DNA from: Thioalbus denitrificans
GTDB taxonomy: Bacteria > Pseudomonadota > Gammaproteobacteria > DSM-26407
Direction: 5' to 3'
Assembly: GCF_003337735.1 (NCBI RefSeq)
Contig: NZ_QPJY01000007.1
Span: 124,001-188,000, forward strand
DNA: 64,000 nt
A model generated the notes under the pieces. That model ran no database searches, had not been told where the DNA came from, and saw only the letters and a list, made by a program, of their open reading frames with translations. The first letter of the stretch is position 1. Each line of letters starts with the position of its first letter. The position numbers and the translations under genes are program-made. Positions 1-8,386 of this stretch are shown here, piece after piece.

Positions 1-133
1 GCCTGCCGGGTGTACGGCGCGCATCAGGGCACGCCCGGCACTGTTTTCCGGCCTCTCTGCATCCGGTGATGATGCGACGCCGTGCCGGGATCCGGTCGGG
101 ATGCGATCCTGGGCGCGCAGTGACCGTATCGCC

Positions 134-304
134 TCAGACCTGGGCGGAAACCGCGAGGCTGTAGAGGGCGGTGACCACGGCGAACAGCAGCATTCCGGCG
201 GGCCAGCGCCGGGTACGGCGCTCCGGGTGGCGGGGATCGAGCGCCATGATGGCGGAAACGCGGTTGCGGACCTGGTCCTGCATGAAAACGTGGTGACTGT
301 GCAT
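134..304 (-). CDS. Small single-pass membrane protein, 56 aa
   Basis: I do not recognise a family. The start is the ATG at 302-304, chosen because AGAGGAG lies about seven bases upstream; a longer reading to 439 has no such site. The polar N-terminal half (His-rich start, then an Arg/Pro stretch) is followed by one hydrophobic segment at about residues 37-53 that reaches almost to the C-terminus, so it is probably a tail-anchored inner-membrane peptide. It stands alone, convergent to nothing visible. Function unknown. Confidence 0.55.
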   Translation of the reverse strand: MHSHHVFMQDQVRNRVSAIMALDPRHPERRTRRWPAGMLLFAVVTALYSLAVSAQV

Positions 305-677
305 GGCATGGGACTCCTCTGATTGGGAGGGAGGGGCATCCTGCCGGGCCGCATCTTCAGCCGTACTCCATTCGTTCTCCCTTGGATCAGAGATTAGACG
401 AGAACGAAAGGAGAACGCAAGGGGCGGGTGCAGATTCATCCGTACATGGGTGCCGGGGTCAGGGCTCTACCTGGCCGGATGCACCCGGCACCACGCACTC
501 GGAGTGATGGGTGATGGGTGATGGGTGATGGGGTGGTGATCAGGAGAACGCCACAATTCCCATCACTTCATGAAACAGCGCTCGTCATCGTGAGTGCGTG
601 AGGTGATCGCTGTGCCCATTCCCGCACTCCCGCGCCCTTCAGCCTTGCTTCCCTTTCCCGCCCCGCAGGGGCCCTGC
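305..677. other. Intergenic region before small membrane protein and after cls
   Basis: No convincing gene is seen here. The region holds the presumed promoter and leader of the 56-aa gene. It also holds a heptanucleotide tandem repeat (504-531). A GCCCC-GCA-GGGGC hairpin at 660-672, just past the cls stop, may act as a weak terminator although no U-run follows. Confidence 0.5.
504..531. repeat. Heptanucleotide tandem repeat (GTGATGG)x4
   Basis: Four perfect tandem copies of GTGATGG, followed by a degenerate GGTGGTGAT. It is intergenic, about 200 bases upstream of the small membrane protein start, so slipped-strand length change could alter spacing. No function is shown. Confidence 0.85.
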
Positions 678-2135
678 TCACAACAGCGGCGCCAGGGTGC
701 GGGCGGTGGCGGCCAGCAGGCGGGTGCGGTAAGGACGGCGGCGCAGCTCGGGCAGGGTGACGGGGGTGGCCTCGGCCTGGATGGCCTGGAACGAGACTTC
801 GAGCGCATTGGCCATGATGGGCCCGTAGAAGAAGGCGTTGGCCTCGAAGTTGAGGCGGAAGCTGCGCCGGTCCAGGTTGGCCGAGCCCACGGTGGAGAAG
901 CAGCCGTCGACGGTGGCGGTCTTGGCGTGGAGCATATGCTGGGGTAACTCGAAGATGCGCACGCCCGCTTCCAGGAGTTCCGCGTAGAAGGAGCGTCCGG
1001 CGTGGAGCACCAGGGGATGGTCGGAGTTGCCGGGGAGCACGAGGCGGACGTCCACCCCGCGCAGGGCCGCGGTCTGGAGCGACATGAGCATCGCCTGATC
1101 GGGGACGAAGTAGGGCGTCTCGATCCAGATCCGCTCCCGGGCCAGGTTGAGCGCGGAGAAGAGCAAGGTATGGATCGAGCGCCAGCGCAGGTCCGCCGGG
1201 CCGCTGGCCAGGAACTGCACCCAGGCCTCACCCACAGGGGCGACCTGGGGGAAATACTCCGGCGTGGCCAGATCCTCGCCGGCGGCCTGGTACCAGTCCT
1301 GGGCGAATATCTCCTGCAGCTGGATCACGGCCGGACCGCCCACCTCCACGTGGGCGTCGCGCCACGGGGCTGCCAGTCCGGTGTATTCGTCGCCCACGTT
1401 CATGCCGCCCGTGAAGGCCTTGCTGCCGTCCACCACCACCACCTTGCGGTGGTTGCGGAAGTTCAGCGCCAGCTGGCGGCTGAAGAGGTTGACCGGCAGG
1501 AACCGTTCCACCCGTCCGCCCACCGCCAGCAGCGGGGCGAAGAAAGCCGGCCGGGTGGTGCGCGATCCCACGTCATCCACCAGCACCCTGACTTCCACGC
1601 CCCGGCGCACGGCCCGGATCAGCGCGTCGCGGAGCCGGGTGCCGGTCCGGTCCGGCTGCCAGATGTAGTAGAGCAGGTGGAGGTGGTGGCGGGCCGCCTC
1701 GATTGCCGCGATGATCGCATCGAAGCAGTGGTCGCCATCCCGGTAGAGGGTCACCCGGTTGCCGGCGAGCGGACCGCTGGCATCGAGGCGGCGGGCCAGG
1801 GCGAGCAGTTCCGGGCGCACCGGGGGGGTGTCCGCCCCCTGGCGGGCCGCGACGGTGATCTCGCTGGTCAGCGGATGCAGCTGGGGGGCGAGGCGGCTCT
1901 CCGAGCGGCGCCGGCGGCGCCGGCGCAACTTGAGCCGGGTGGTGCCCAGGATCCAGAAGGCCAGCAGACCGAGGAAGGGCAACAGCACAATGAGCAGGAT
2001 CCAGGCCAGCGTGGCCCCCGATTCGCGCTGCTGGAGCAGGATCTTGGGTACCAGCAGCAGCACGATGCCGAGGTCCAGCATGATGAACGCGGTGCCGATC
2101 CAGAAATCGAGGCTGGTGAAGGGGGCGTCCATCAT
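678..2135 (-). CDS. cls: Cardiolipin synthase (PLD superfamily)
   Basis: Inner-membrane phospholipid enzyme that condenses two phosphatidylglycerols into cardiolipin and glycerol. The 485-aa length is typical. Two N-terminal membrane segments (about residues 10-34 and 40-66) are followed by an Arg-rich stretch (69-77) and two PLD domains. The catalytic HxKx4D motifs are visible: H229/K231/D236 and H403/K405/D410, each followed by the usual GG(M)N or GSAN residues. Two adjacent ATGs (2135, 2132) could serve as start; there is no strong Shine-Dalgarno site. It follows the 147-aa hypothetical gene by 26 bases on the same strand, so the two are probably cotranscribed. Confidence 0.93.
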   Translation of the reverse strand: MMDAPFTSLDFWIGTAFIMLDLGIVLLLVPKILLQQRESGATLAWILLIVLLPFLGLLAFWILGTTRLKLRRRRRRRSESRLAPQLHPLTSEITVAARQGADTPPVRPELLALARRLDASGPLAGNRVTLYRDGDHCFDAIIAAIEAARHHLHLLYYIWQPDRTGTRLRDALIRAVRRGVEVRVLVDDVGSRTTRPAFFAPLLAVGGRVERFLPVNLFSRQLALNFRNHRKVVVVDGSKAFTGGMNVGDEYTGLAAPWRDAHVEVGGPAVIQLQEIFAQDWYQAAGEDLATPEYFPQVAPVGEAWVQFLASGPADLRWRSIHTLLFSALNLARERIWIETPYFVPDQAMLMSLQTAALRGVDVRLVLPGNSDHPLVLHAGRSFYAELLEAGVRIFELPQHMLHAKTATVDGCFSTVGSANLDRRSFRLNFEANAFFYGPIMANALEVSFQAIQAEATPVTLPELRRRPYRTRLLAATARTLAPLL

Positions 2136-2161
2136 GGGCGTGGCGGGGTCGGCACCGGCGT

Positions 2162-2605
2162 TCAGCGCAACCGCACCTGCAGCTTCCCCACGGTCTTGTA
2201 GAGCAGGCCGAGGGGGTGTTTGCGGGAGAAGGTGATGATGCGGGTGCCGGCAGGGTAGAACACGTGGTAGGTCAGGAACAGGTGGAGGGGATCCTGCCCC
2301 TCGAACAGGCCGCGCAGGCGATCCAGGGCCGTGGTGTCGGGCAGGCTCGGCAGCGCGATGCGGGTATCGTTCACCTGGATGTATTCGGGGCTGATGGTCA
2401 GCTCCGGCGTGGCCCGCTCCTGGTGCATCAGTTCGCGCAGGATTTCGCGCCGTTCCCGTGCGGCGAGAATGACACCCACCCGGTCCTCACCGACGAGCCA
2501 GGTGAGCGCGCCGGTCTCGTCGGCCACCGCGTCGTGCTCGCCGAAGGCCTGGCACCAGTTGAAATAGTAGGCGGCGTAACGCTCTACCTGTCGTTTGATC
2601 GCCAC
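2162..2605 (-). CDS. Conserved hypothetical protein, 147 aa
   Basis: Family not recognised. The start is GTG at 2603-2605, with GGAAGGAG correctly spaced upstream. The protein is soluble, with no signal peptide or membrane helix. It has an acidic centre and a C-terminal stretch rich in Leu/Tyr/Phe and basic residues. It lies between the kinase-like gene (91-base gap) and cls (26-base gap), all on the minus strand, so one transcript is likely. No enzymatic motif is evident. Confidence 0.7.
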   Translation of the reverse strand: MAIKRQVERYAAYYFNWCQAFGEHDAVADETGALTWLVGEDRVGVILAARERREILRELMHQERATPELTISPEYIQVNDTRIALPSLPDTTALDRLRGLFEGQDPLHLFLTYHVFYPAGTRIITFSRKHPLGLLYKTVGKLQVRLR

Positions 2606-2695
2606 GCGCTCCTTCCTCTCTCCCTGGCGATGGCGCCTGCCTCCCTCAGCCCGAATCCATGGCGGCCGGGCGGCGGCCGGCGTCGTGACGGTGGT

Positions 2696-3907
2696 TCAAT
2701 CGTTGCCCGTCCTGGCTTCGCTGTCCCTGCTGAAGGCATGTGCGAGCGCGTCGATGATGGTGCTCATCACCTGCCGGATCGCCTTCTCCTTGTTGTCGTT
2801 GACGATGATGTTGATGCTGTTCCGGGGGTCCTGCTCGGCCTGTGACAGCAGGTCCGACTGCAGGCGCCAGATGTCGTCGAAGTGATCCAGGTAGCGCTCG
2901 GTACGGCGATCGGGCACCTTGCGGCCACGGCCGCGGATGCGGGCGCGCAGCTGCTCGGGCTTGAGTACGGCGAGGAGGATGGGCACCACGATGGCATCGG
3001 TATCGTGGGGGACCCGCTGCAGCACCGCGGGATGCAGGTGCACGCCCTCGATCACCAGTGACACCCGTTCGGTGAGCGCGCGCTGGATCGCGGCCTCCAC
3101 GGCCACGGAGACCAGCTCCGCCTGGGCATGGTAGCCGTCCAGCACGGCGTTCGCGCCCGGTTCACGGCCCATCCGGCTGCCCGGCAACGCCCGCCAGGCG
3201 GTAAAGGAGGAGGCGTGCAGCACCGGCATCAGCTGCTTCGGCACCAGCATGCGCATCACCTCGCGCAGCATGTCGGTTGACTGGGTGCGGGCGCTGTCCA
3301 GCCGATGGGCGATATCGTTGGCGATGGTGCTCTTGCCCGAGCCCGGCACGCCGCCGATGAGCAGCAGCAGGGGCCGGCCGCTGTGCAGGAACTCCATCCA
3401 CACCAGGTAGCGACGGGCGGAGCCCGCGCCGAGATCCTCCTTCAGCCGCCGATAGGTGAGGCGGCGCAGGTGGTGGGAGCTGGTGTGGGTGGCGTTCTCC
3501 CGCAGCAGCTCCACGTGGACCTTGCGGGTGATGTCCGCCGATTCCTCGCTGGTGAGTCCGCACGATTCCAGGCAGCGCCGCAGCTCCGCGCGGGAGAAGG
3601 GCGATACGTTGCCGGCGGCGGTGCGGACCTGGATGGCCTCCACGCCCCGCCCGCTGGCCTGGTAGGCGCGGGTCTGCTCGGGGGAGGCCAGCCGCTGCAG
3701 GCGGCGCAGTACCAGCCGGCGCAGCTCGGCGGTGCTGATCTCGCGGGTCTCTCCCGCGCCTTCACCCAGCTCGGTGCGAATGGCCGAGGCGATATCGTAG
3801 GCGCGCTCGAAGGCGAGGCCGGCATCCTGCAGGGAGCGGGTGAGGATGCCGCGCAGGAAGGGAACCCGGGTGCCTTCCCCGGGGTCGGTGACCAGGATCT
3901 TGGCCAT
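2696..3907 (-). CDS. 2-phosphoglycerate kinase-like protein with ATP-cone-like N-terminus
   Basis: A P-loop kinase of the 2-phosphoglycerate kinase type (in archaea, 2PG + ATP to 2,3-bisphosphoglycerate, a step to cyclic 2,3-diphosphoglycerate). Residues 1-170 look like two ATP-cone-type repeats, each with an RRxLRRLxR-like helix. The kinase domain follows, with Walker A at 185-194 (GGVPGSGKST) and an STDMLREVMR-like segment after it. Later come EGVHLHP and an Arg-rich lid (RGRGRKVPDRR). Bacterial homologues have no settled substrate, so 2PG is an inference. It is transcribed away from the polyphosphate:AMP phosphotransferase gene across a 149-base shared promoter region. Confidence 0.75.
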   Translation of the reverse strand: MAKILVTDPGEGTRVPFLRGILTRSLQDAGLAFERAYDIASAIRTELGEGAGETREISTAELRRLVLRRLQRLASPEQTRAYQASGRGVEAIQVRTAAGNVSPFSRAELRRCLESCGLTSEESADITRKVHVELLRENATHTSSHHLRRLTYRRLKEDLGAGSARRYLVWMEFLHSGRPLLLLIGGVPGSGKSTIANDIAHRLDSARTQSTDMLREVMRMLVPKQLMPVLHASSFTAWRALPGSRMGREPGANAVLDGYHAQAELVSVAVEAAIQRALTERVSLVIEGVHLHPAVLQRVPHDTDAIVVPILLAVLKPEQLRARIRGRGRKVPDRRTERYLDHFDDIWRLQSDLLSQAEQDPRNSINIIVNDNKEKAIRQVMSTIIDALAHAFSRDSEARTGND

Positions 3908-3932
3908 GGGGCTGCGGATTGCCTCCAGTCTG

Positions 3933-3947
3933 TGTCAAGGTGTGACA
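3933..3947. promoter_or_regulatory. 15-bp dyad TGTCA-N5-TGACA in divergent promoter
   Basis: An inverted repeat, TGTCA AGGTG TGACA, starting 26 bases upstream of the kinase-like start on the minus strand. This is a plausible operator position for that gene. The binding factor is unknown. Confidence 0.35.
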
Positions 3948-3996
3948 AAGGCCATCGAAAGTAGGGTCTTGGCGGTACTGCGGCGTTACACTCCGA

Positions 3997-4013
3997 TTAT
4001 GATGTCATCATAA
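3997..4013. promoter_or_regulatory. Perfect 17-bp palindrome, candidate operator
   Basis: TTATGATG-T-CATCATAA has perfect 8-bp arms about a central T. It lies in the divergent region between the kinase-like gene and pap, 43 bases upstream of the pap ATG. The sharp AT-rich symmetry in a GC-rich background suggests a dimeric regulator site, of the general shape used by GntR-type regulators, though the family assignment is a guess. Confidence 0.5.
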
Positions 4014-4056
4014 CAGGGGCGGCGTGCCGGCCGCACCCGGACACGCAGGGGGAGGC

Positions 4057-5598
4057 ATGTTCAGAACCGCCGAACTGGGCCGGAAAATTCCGAAAGCCGA
4101 GTACAAGGAGATCGAACCCGTACTCCGCCAGGAGCTGCTGGAGCTGCAGCAGACGCTCCGTCTCGAGGACGGATTCCCCGTCATCATCGTCTTCGCCGGT
4201 GTGGACGGCGGCGGCAAGAATGCCACCGTCAACCGGCTCAACGCCTGGATGGATCCGCGCTGGCTCATCACCCGCGCCTACGGCGAGCCCTCCGACGAGG
4301 AGCGCGAACGGCCCGAGTACTGGCGCTACTGGCGCGACCTGCCGCCGAAGGGACGCATCGGCCTGTTCCTGCGCTCGTGGTACTCGCGGCCGGTGATCGA
4401 TCGGGCCTACGGCAGCATCGACGAGGCGGATTTCGACGAGCGGCTGGACCGGGTCATCAACTTCGAAAATGCCCTGGCCGACGATGGCGCGCTCATCATC
4501 AAGTTCTGGATGCACCTGAGCCGCGAGGCGCAGAAGAAGCGCCTCAAGGCGCTGGAGAAGGACCCGCTGACCCGCTGGCAGGTGACCGAGACCGACTGGC
4601 ACCACTGGCGCCTCTACGACCAGTTCCTCGAGGCCGGGGAGCGGGTCATCATGCGCACCAGCACCGGCAAGGCTCCCTGGTCCATCGTCGAGGGAGTGGA
4701 TCCCTACTACCGCAGCGTCACCGTGGGGCGCACCATCCGCGACGCGGTGCGCCGGCGCCTGGAGGAGGTGGCCGCCCGCCGCCGGCTCCAGGCCGAGATG
4801 CAGGCCGGCAAGGAGGAGGCGAAGCCGGCGCGCCGCAGGCGCCCCGGAACGGCCGGGACGGAGCCGGAGCCGCCGGCACCGGTGACGGTGCTCGACAGCC
4901 TCGAAATGAAGCGCCTGGACAAGCGGGGGTACAGGAAGGCCTACAAGCAGCTCCAGGGCCGCCTCAACGAGCTGCAGCGGCGGGCGCAGGAGCGGAAGAT
5001 CTCCACCATTCTCGTCTTCGAGGGCCCCGATGCCGCCGGCAAGGGCGGCGCCATCCGCCGGGTGACCGAGTCGCTCGATGCCCGCAACTACCAGGTGCTG
5101 CCGTTCGCCGCGCCCACCGACGAGGAGAAGGCCCAGCACTACCTGTGGCGCTTCTGGCGCCATCTCTCCCGGGCCGGCCGGGTGACCCTGTTCGACCGCA
5201 GCTGGTACGGCCGGGTGCTGGTGGAGCGGGTGGAGGGGTTCGCCGGCGAGACCGAGTGGCGGCGGGCCTACTCCGAGATCAACGATTTCGAGGCCCAGCT
5301 CATCGAGCACGGGATCGTGTTGATGAAGTACTGGGTTCACATCAGCAAGGAGGAGCAGCTGCGCCGCTTCCAGGACCGCGAGCAGACGCCCCACAAGCGC
5401 TGGAAGCTCACCGCGGATGACTGGCGCAATCGCGAGAAGTGGAATGACTATCTGCTGGCGGTCAACGACATGGTGGAGCATACCAGTACCCGGCTTGCGC
5501 CCTGGAACCTGGTGGAGGGGGACGACAAGCCCTATGCCCGGATCAAGGTGATGTCCACCCTGTGCGACAAGCTGGAGCAGGTGCTGGGAGAGGAGTGA
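4057..5598 (+). CDS. pap: Polyphosphate:AMP phosphotransferase (class II PPK2, two-domain)
   Basis: Cytosolic enzyme that phosphorylates AMP to ADP with polyphosphate as donor. 513 aa, with two tandem PPK2 domains. Domain 1 has a Walker A-like GVDGGGKN at residues 48-55; domain 2 has GPDAAGKGG near residue 322. Each is followed by a FLRSWYSR or FDRSWYGR segment typical of PPK2. A GTG at 4024 is in frame, but the family-typical N-terminus begins at the ATG at 4057, with a purine-rich AGGGGGAGG just before it. It opens a plus-strand run followed by the DUF47 and Pit genes. A CCCC-TCC-GGGG hairpin follows the stop. Confidence 0.93.
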   Translation: MFRTAELGRKIPKAEYKEIEPVLRQELLELQQTLRLEDGFPVIIVFAGVDGGGKNATVNRLNAWMDPRWLITRAYGEPSDEERERPEYWRYWRDLPPKGRIGLFLRSWYSRPVIDRAYGSIDEADFDERLDRVINFENALADDGALIIKFWMHLSREAQKKRLKALEKDPLTRWQVTETDWHHWRLYDQFLEAGERVIMRTSTGKAPWSIVEGVDPYYRSVTVGRTIRDAVRRRLEEVAARRRLQAEMQAGKEEAKPARRRRPGTAGTEPEPPAPVTVLDSLEMKRLDKRGYRKAYKQLQGRLNELQRRAQERKISTILVFEGPDAAGKGGAIRRVTESLDARNYQVLPFAAPTDEEKAQHYLWRFWRHLSRAGRVTLFDRSWYGRVLVERVEGFAGETEWRRAYSEINDFEAQLIEHGIVLMKYWVHISKEEQLRRFQDREQTPHKRWKLTADDWRNREKWNDYLLAVNDMVEHTSTRLAPWNLVEGDDKPYARIKVMSTLCDKLEQVLGEE

Positions 5599-5745
5599 TC
5601 CCCCTCCGGGGCTTATACTGATCCCGCTGCACCAGACCCGGCGTGGCCTTGCCCGGCCCCCCGCCGGGGGCGGAGTCAAGGGGCGGCTTGCCGCATGGGA
5701 CATTTCCCAGGGTCGTGGACGATCATCAGAGGAGAGGAGCGGACG

Positions 5746-6423
5746 GTGTTCAAGAATCCCATTGCGAGCCTGCTCGGCAGCTCGCCATTCAAGGCGCTGC
5801 AGGAGCATATGCGGGTGGTGCTGGAGTGCGCACGGGAGGTCACTCCCCTGTTCGAGGCCCTGAGCGCGGGCGACCAGGAACGGGTGCGGGAGATCGAACA
5901 GCGCATCTTCGAGCGTGAGGCCGCCGCCGACAGCATCAAGAACCAGCTGCGCCAGCACTTGCCGAAGAGCCTGTTCATGCCCGTGGACCGGCGTGACCTG
6001 CTGGAAGTGCTGCAGATGCAGGACTCCATCGCCGATACCGCCCAGGATATCGCCGGGCTGCTGGTGGAGCGGCCCATGGAGGTGCCCGAGCCGCTGCGCG
6101 AGCCTCTGCTGGCGCTGACCCGGCGCTGCGTCGAGGTGTGCGAGCACTCGGCACGGGTCATCGAGGAGCTCGACGAGCTGCTGGAAATGGGCTTCCGCGG
6201 ACGCGAGGCCGACCAGGTGGAGACCATGGTGGACGAGCTCAACCGCCTCGAGGACGAAACCGACGAACTCGGCATCCGCCTCGTGCGCAGCCTCTTCGCC
6301 CACGAGGACGAGATGAACCCGGTCTCGGTGATGATGTGGTACCAGCTCATCAACTGGATCGGCGACCTGGCCGATTACGCAGAAAAGGTGGGCGACCGGC
6401 TGCGGCTGCTCATCGCGCGCTGA
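5746..6423 (+). CDS. DUF47 (PhoU-like) Pit accessory protein, TIGR00153 family
   Basis: All-helical PhoU-like cytosolic protein of 225 aa, the family's usual length. The start is GTG 5746, which has a strong GGAGAGGAG six bases upstream; an in-frame ATG at 5695 lacks this. It carries repeated helical motifs with conserved acidic residues (VxExLxRLExExDELxIRL-like segment near residues 160-185) as in PhoU relatives. The gene immediately precedes pit, the common arrangement in which DUF47 proteins modulate or depend on the low-affinity phosphate transporter. No catalytic function is expected. Confidence 0.9.
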   Translation: MFKNPIASLLGSSPFKALQEHMRVVLECAREVTPLFEALSAGDQERVREIEQRIFEREAAADSIKNQLRQHLPKSLFMPVDRRDLLEVLQMQDSIADTAQDIAGLLVERPMEVPEPLREPLLALTRRCVEVCEHSARVIEELDELLEMGFRGREADQVETMVDELNRLEDETDELGIRLVRSLFAHEDEMNPVSVMMWYQLINWIGDLADYAEKVGDRLRLLIAR

Positions 6424-6432
6424 CGCTGCCGG

Positions 6433-6449
6433 CTCGGCCGACGGCCGAG
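6433..6449. other. Short perfect hairpin between DUF47 and pit genes
   Basis: CTCGGCC-GAC-GGCCGAG is a 7-bp perfect stem with a 3-base loop, just after the DUF47 stop and without a U-run. It may reduce read-through or stabilise the upstream message. Further down, a 12-base direct repeat, CAACAACGACAA, occurs at 6507-6518 and 6534-6545 ahead of the pit start. Confidence 0.4.
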
Positions 6450-6560
6450 GCCGCAGGGAGCGATAGCCCGCGGGGGGGTGCGTCTTCCCGCACGGAACAG
6501 ACCTCACAACAACGACAATCGAGGGGTCTTCCGCAACAACGACAACATGACATAGCGGGT

Positions 6561-7832
6561 ATGGGTGTGGATATCATCAGCAACTACGGTACGTTCTTCC
6601 TCGTGCTGGCCGTTCTGTTCGGCTTCTACATGACCTGGGGCATCGGTGCCAACGACGTGGCCAACGCCATGGGCACCTCGGTGGGCTCCGGCGCCATCAC
6701 CGTCGGCCAGGCCATCCTCATCGCCGCGGTGTTCGAGTTCGCCGGGGCCTTCATTGCCGGCGGCCACGTGACCGCCACCATCCGCAAGGGCATCATCGAT
6801 GCCGGGCCACTCGCCGGACATCCGGAGCTGCTGGTCTACGGCATGCTCGCCGCGCTGCTGGCGGCGGCGATCTGGCTCATGATCGCCTCCACCCGCGGCT
6901 GGCCGGTCTCCACCACCCACTCCATCGTGGGCGCCATCGTCGGCTTCGCAGTGGCCGGCATCGGCATCGACGCGGTGCAATGGGGCAAGATCGGCCAGAT
7001 CGTCGCCAGCTGGGTGGTCTCCCCGGTGCTGGGCGGCCTGCTGGCCTTCCTGCTGATGTTGAGCATCCGGCGCTTCATTCTCAACACCGAGCATCCCTTC
7101 GAGAGCGCCAAGCGCTGGGGGCCCTTCTACGTCTTCCTGGTGGGGTTCATCATTGCCCTGGTGACGCTGTTCAAGGGTCTGAAGCACCTCGACCTGACCC
7201 TCTCGGTGGGCATGAGCTTCGTGCTGGCCGTGGGCATAGGGGCGGCGGTGGCGCTGGTGAGCTGGGTGCTGATCCGGCGCGTGCGCATCGATGCGGCCGC
7301 GGATCGCACCTTCCACTATGCCAGCGTGGAGAAGGTCTTCGCGCCGATGATGATCTTCACCGCCTGCGCCATGGCCTTCGCCCACGGCTCCAATGACGTG
7401 GCCAACGGCATCGGTCCCATGGCGGCGGTGGTGAGCATCGTCAAGAGCGGCGGCGAGGTGGCCCAGAAGGCCGAGCTGCCGCTGTGGATTCTGATCCTGG
7501 GCGGCGCCGGCATCGTGGTGGGGCTGGGCACCCTGGGCTATCGGGTGATGCGCACCATCGGCACCAGTATCACCGAGCTGACCCCGAGCCGGGGGTTTTG
7601 CGCCACCCTGGCCGCGGCCGCCACCGTGGTGCTCGCCTCGCGGACCGGACTGCCGGTCTCCACCACCCATATCGCGGTGGGGGCGGTGATCGGCGTGGGC
7701 CTGGCCCGGGGCATCGGTGCCATCGACCTGCGGGTGATTGGCGGCATCGTGACCTCCTGGCTGGTCACGCTGCCGGTGGGGGGCATCCTGGCGGCACTGT
7801 TCTTCTTCATCCTGAAGGGGGTGTTCGGTTGA
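6561..7832 (+). CDS. pit: Inorganic phosphate transporter, PiT family
   Basis: Inner-membrane low-affinity phosphate (metal-phosphate):proton symporter of 423 aa with about ten membrane helices. Both halves carry the PiT signature: GANDVANAMG near residue 28 and GSNDVANGIG near residue 277. Paired STTHSIVGA and STTHIAVGA motifs occur in each inverted half. The start is the ATG at 6561; longer readings run into the DUF47 gene in another frame. It is cotranscribed with the PhoU-like gene upstream and overlaps the sixA start downstream, so phosphate uptake is coupled genetically to the polyphosphate genes around it. Confidence 0.95.
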   Translation: MGVDIISNYGTFFLVLAVLFGFYMTWGIGANDVANAMGTSVGSGAITVGQAILIAAVFEFAGAFIAGGHVTATIRKGIIDAGPLAGHPELLVYGMLAALLAAAIWLMIASTRGWPVSTTHSIVGAIVGFAVAGIGIDAVQWGKIGQIVASWVVSPVLGGLLAFLLMLSIRRFILNTEHPFESAKRWGPFYVFLVGFIIALVTLFKGLKHLDLTLSVGMSFVLAVGIGAAVALVSWVLIRRVRIDAAADRTFHYASVEKVFAPMMIFTACAMAFAHGSNDVANGIGPMAAVVSIVKSGGEVAQKAELPLWILILGGAGIVVGLGTLGYRVMRTIGTSITELTPSRGFCATLAAAATVVLASRTGLPVSTTHIAVGAVIGVGLARGIGAIDLRVIGGIVTSWLVTLPVGGILAALFFFILKGVFG

Positions 7833-8377
7833 CCGTGGCCGGGGACGGCGACCACCCCGCCGACCCGGGGCGCGAACTGCTGCTGCTGCGTCATGCCAAG
7901 TCCGACTGGAACACCGGGGCGGCCACCGACTTCGACCGCCCCCTCAATGTCCGCGGCCGGCAGGATGCGCCGCGCCTGGGGAAATGGCTCTACACGGTGG
8001 GGCTGGTGCCGGATCTCGTGCTTGCCTCGCCGGCGCGGCGTGCGCGGCAGACCGCGCGCCGGGTGTGCAAGGCGCTCGGCTATCCGCGCGAGTCGATCCT
8101 GTGGGAGCCCCGCCTCTACGAGGCCGGCCCCGGCACGCTGATCGGCTGCCTGCAGGCACTGTCCGGCATGCCGCGGCGGGTGCTGCTGGTGGCGCACAAC
8201 CCGGGCCTGGAGGAGCTGCTGCGCCACCTTTGCGGCGCGCTGGAGACGCCGGCCGACGGCAAGCTCCTGCCCACCGCGGCGCTGGCGCGCCTGGCGATGC
8301 CGGCGGACTGGCGGCGCCTGGAGAGCGGCTGCGCCCGCTTGCTCGGCCTGGTCAGGCCGCGCGATCTGCCGCGCTAG
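7829..8377 (+). CDS. sixA: Phosphohistidine phosphatase SixA-like
   Basis: Small histidine-phosphatase-superfamily protein of 182 aa. The RHAKSDW motif at residues 21-27 gives the catalytic His22, and the second His lies in VAHNPGLEEL near residue 120, as in SixA. The start is taken as TTG 7829, overlapping the pit TGA by four bases and preceded by AAGGGGG; GTG at 7835 is an alternative. Substrates are probably phosphohistidines on HPr- or HPt-like proteins, but related family members act on small phospho-compounds. It ends nine bases from the convergent ParA-like gene. Confidence 0.85.
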   Translation: MTVAGDGDHPADPGRELLLLRHAKSDWNTGAATDFDRPLNVRGRQDAPRLGKWLYTVGLVPDLVLASPARRARQTARRVCKALGYPRESILWEPRLYEAGPGTLIGCLQALSGMPRRVLLVAHNPGLEELLRHLCGALETPADGKLLPTAALARLAMPADWRRLESGCARLLGLVRPRDLPR

Positions 8378-8386
8378 TGTACTGCT

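Noticed and set aside
3997-6507. 836-codon open frame on the minus strand opposite pap, DUF47 gene
   Set aside because: Low-complexity His/Leu/Pro/Gly translation typical of the antisense of high-GC genes; pap and the DUF47 gene on the plus strand have clear family motifs.
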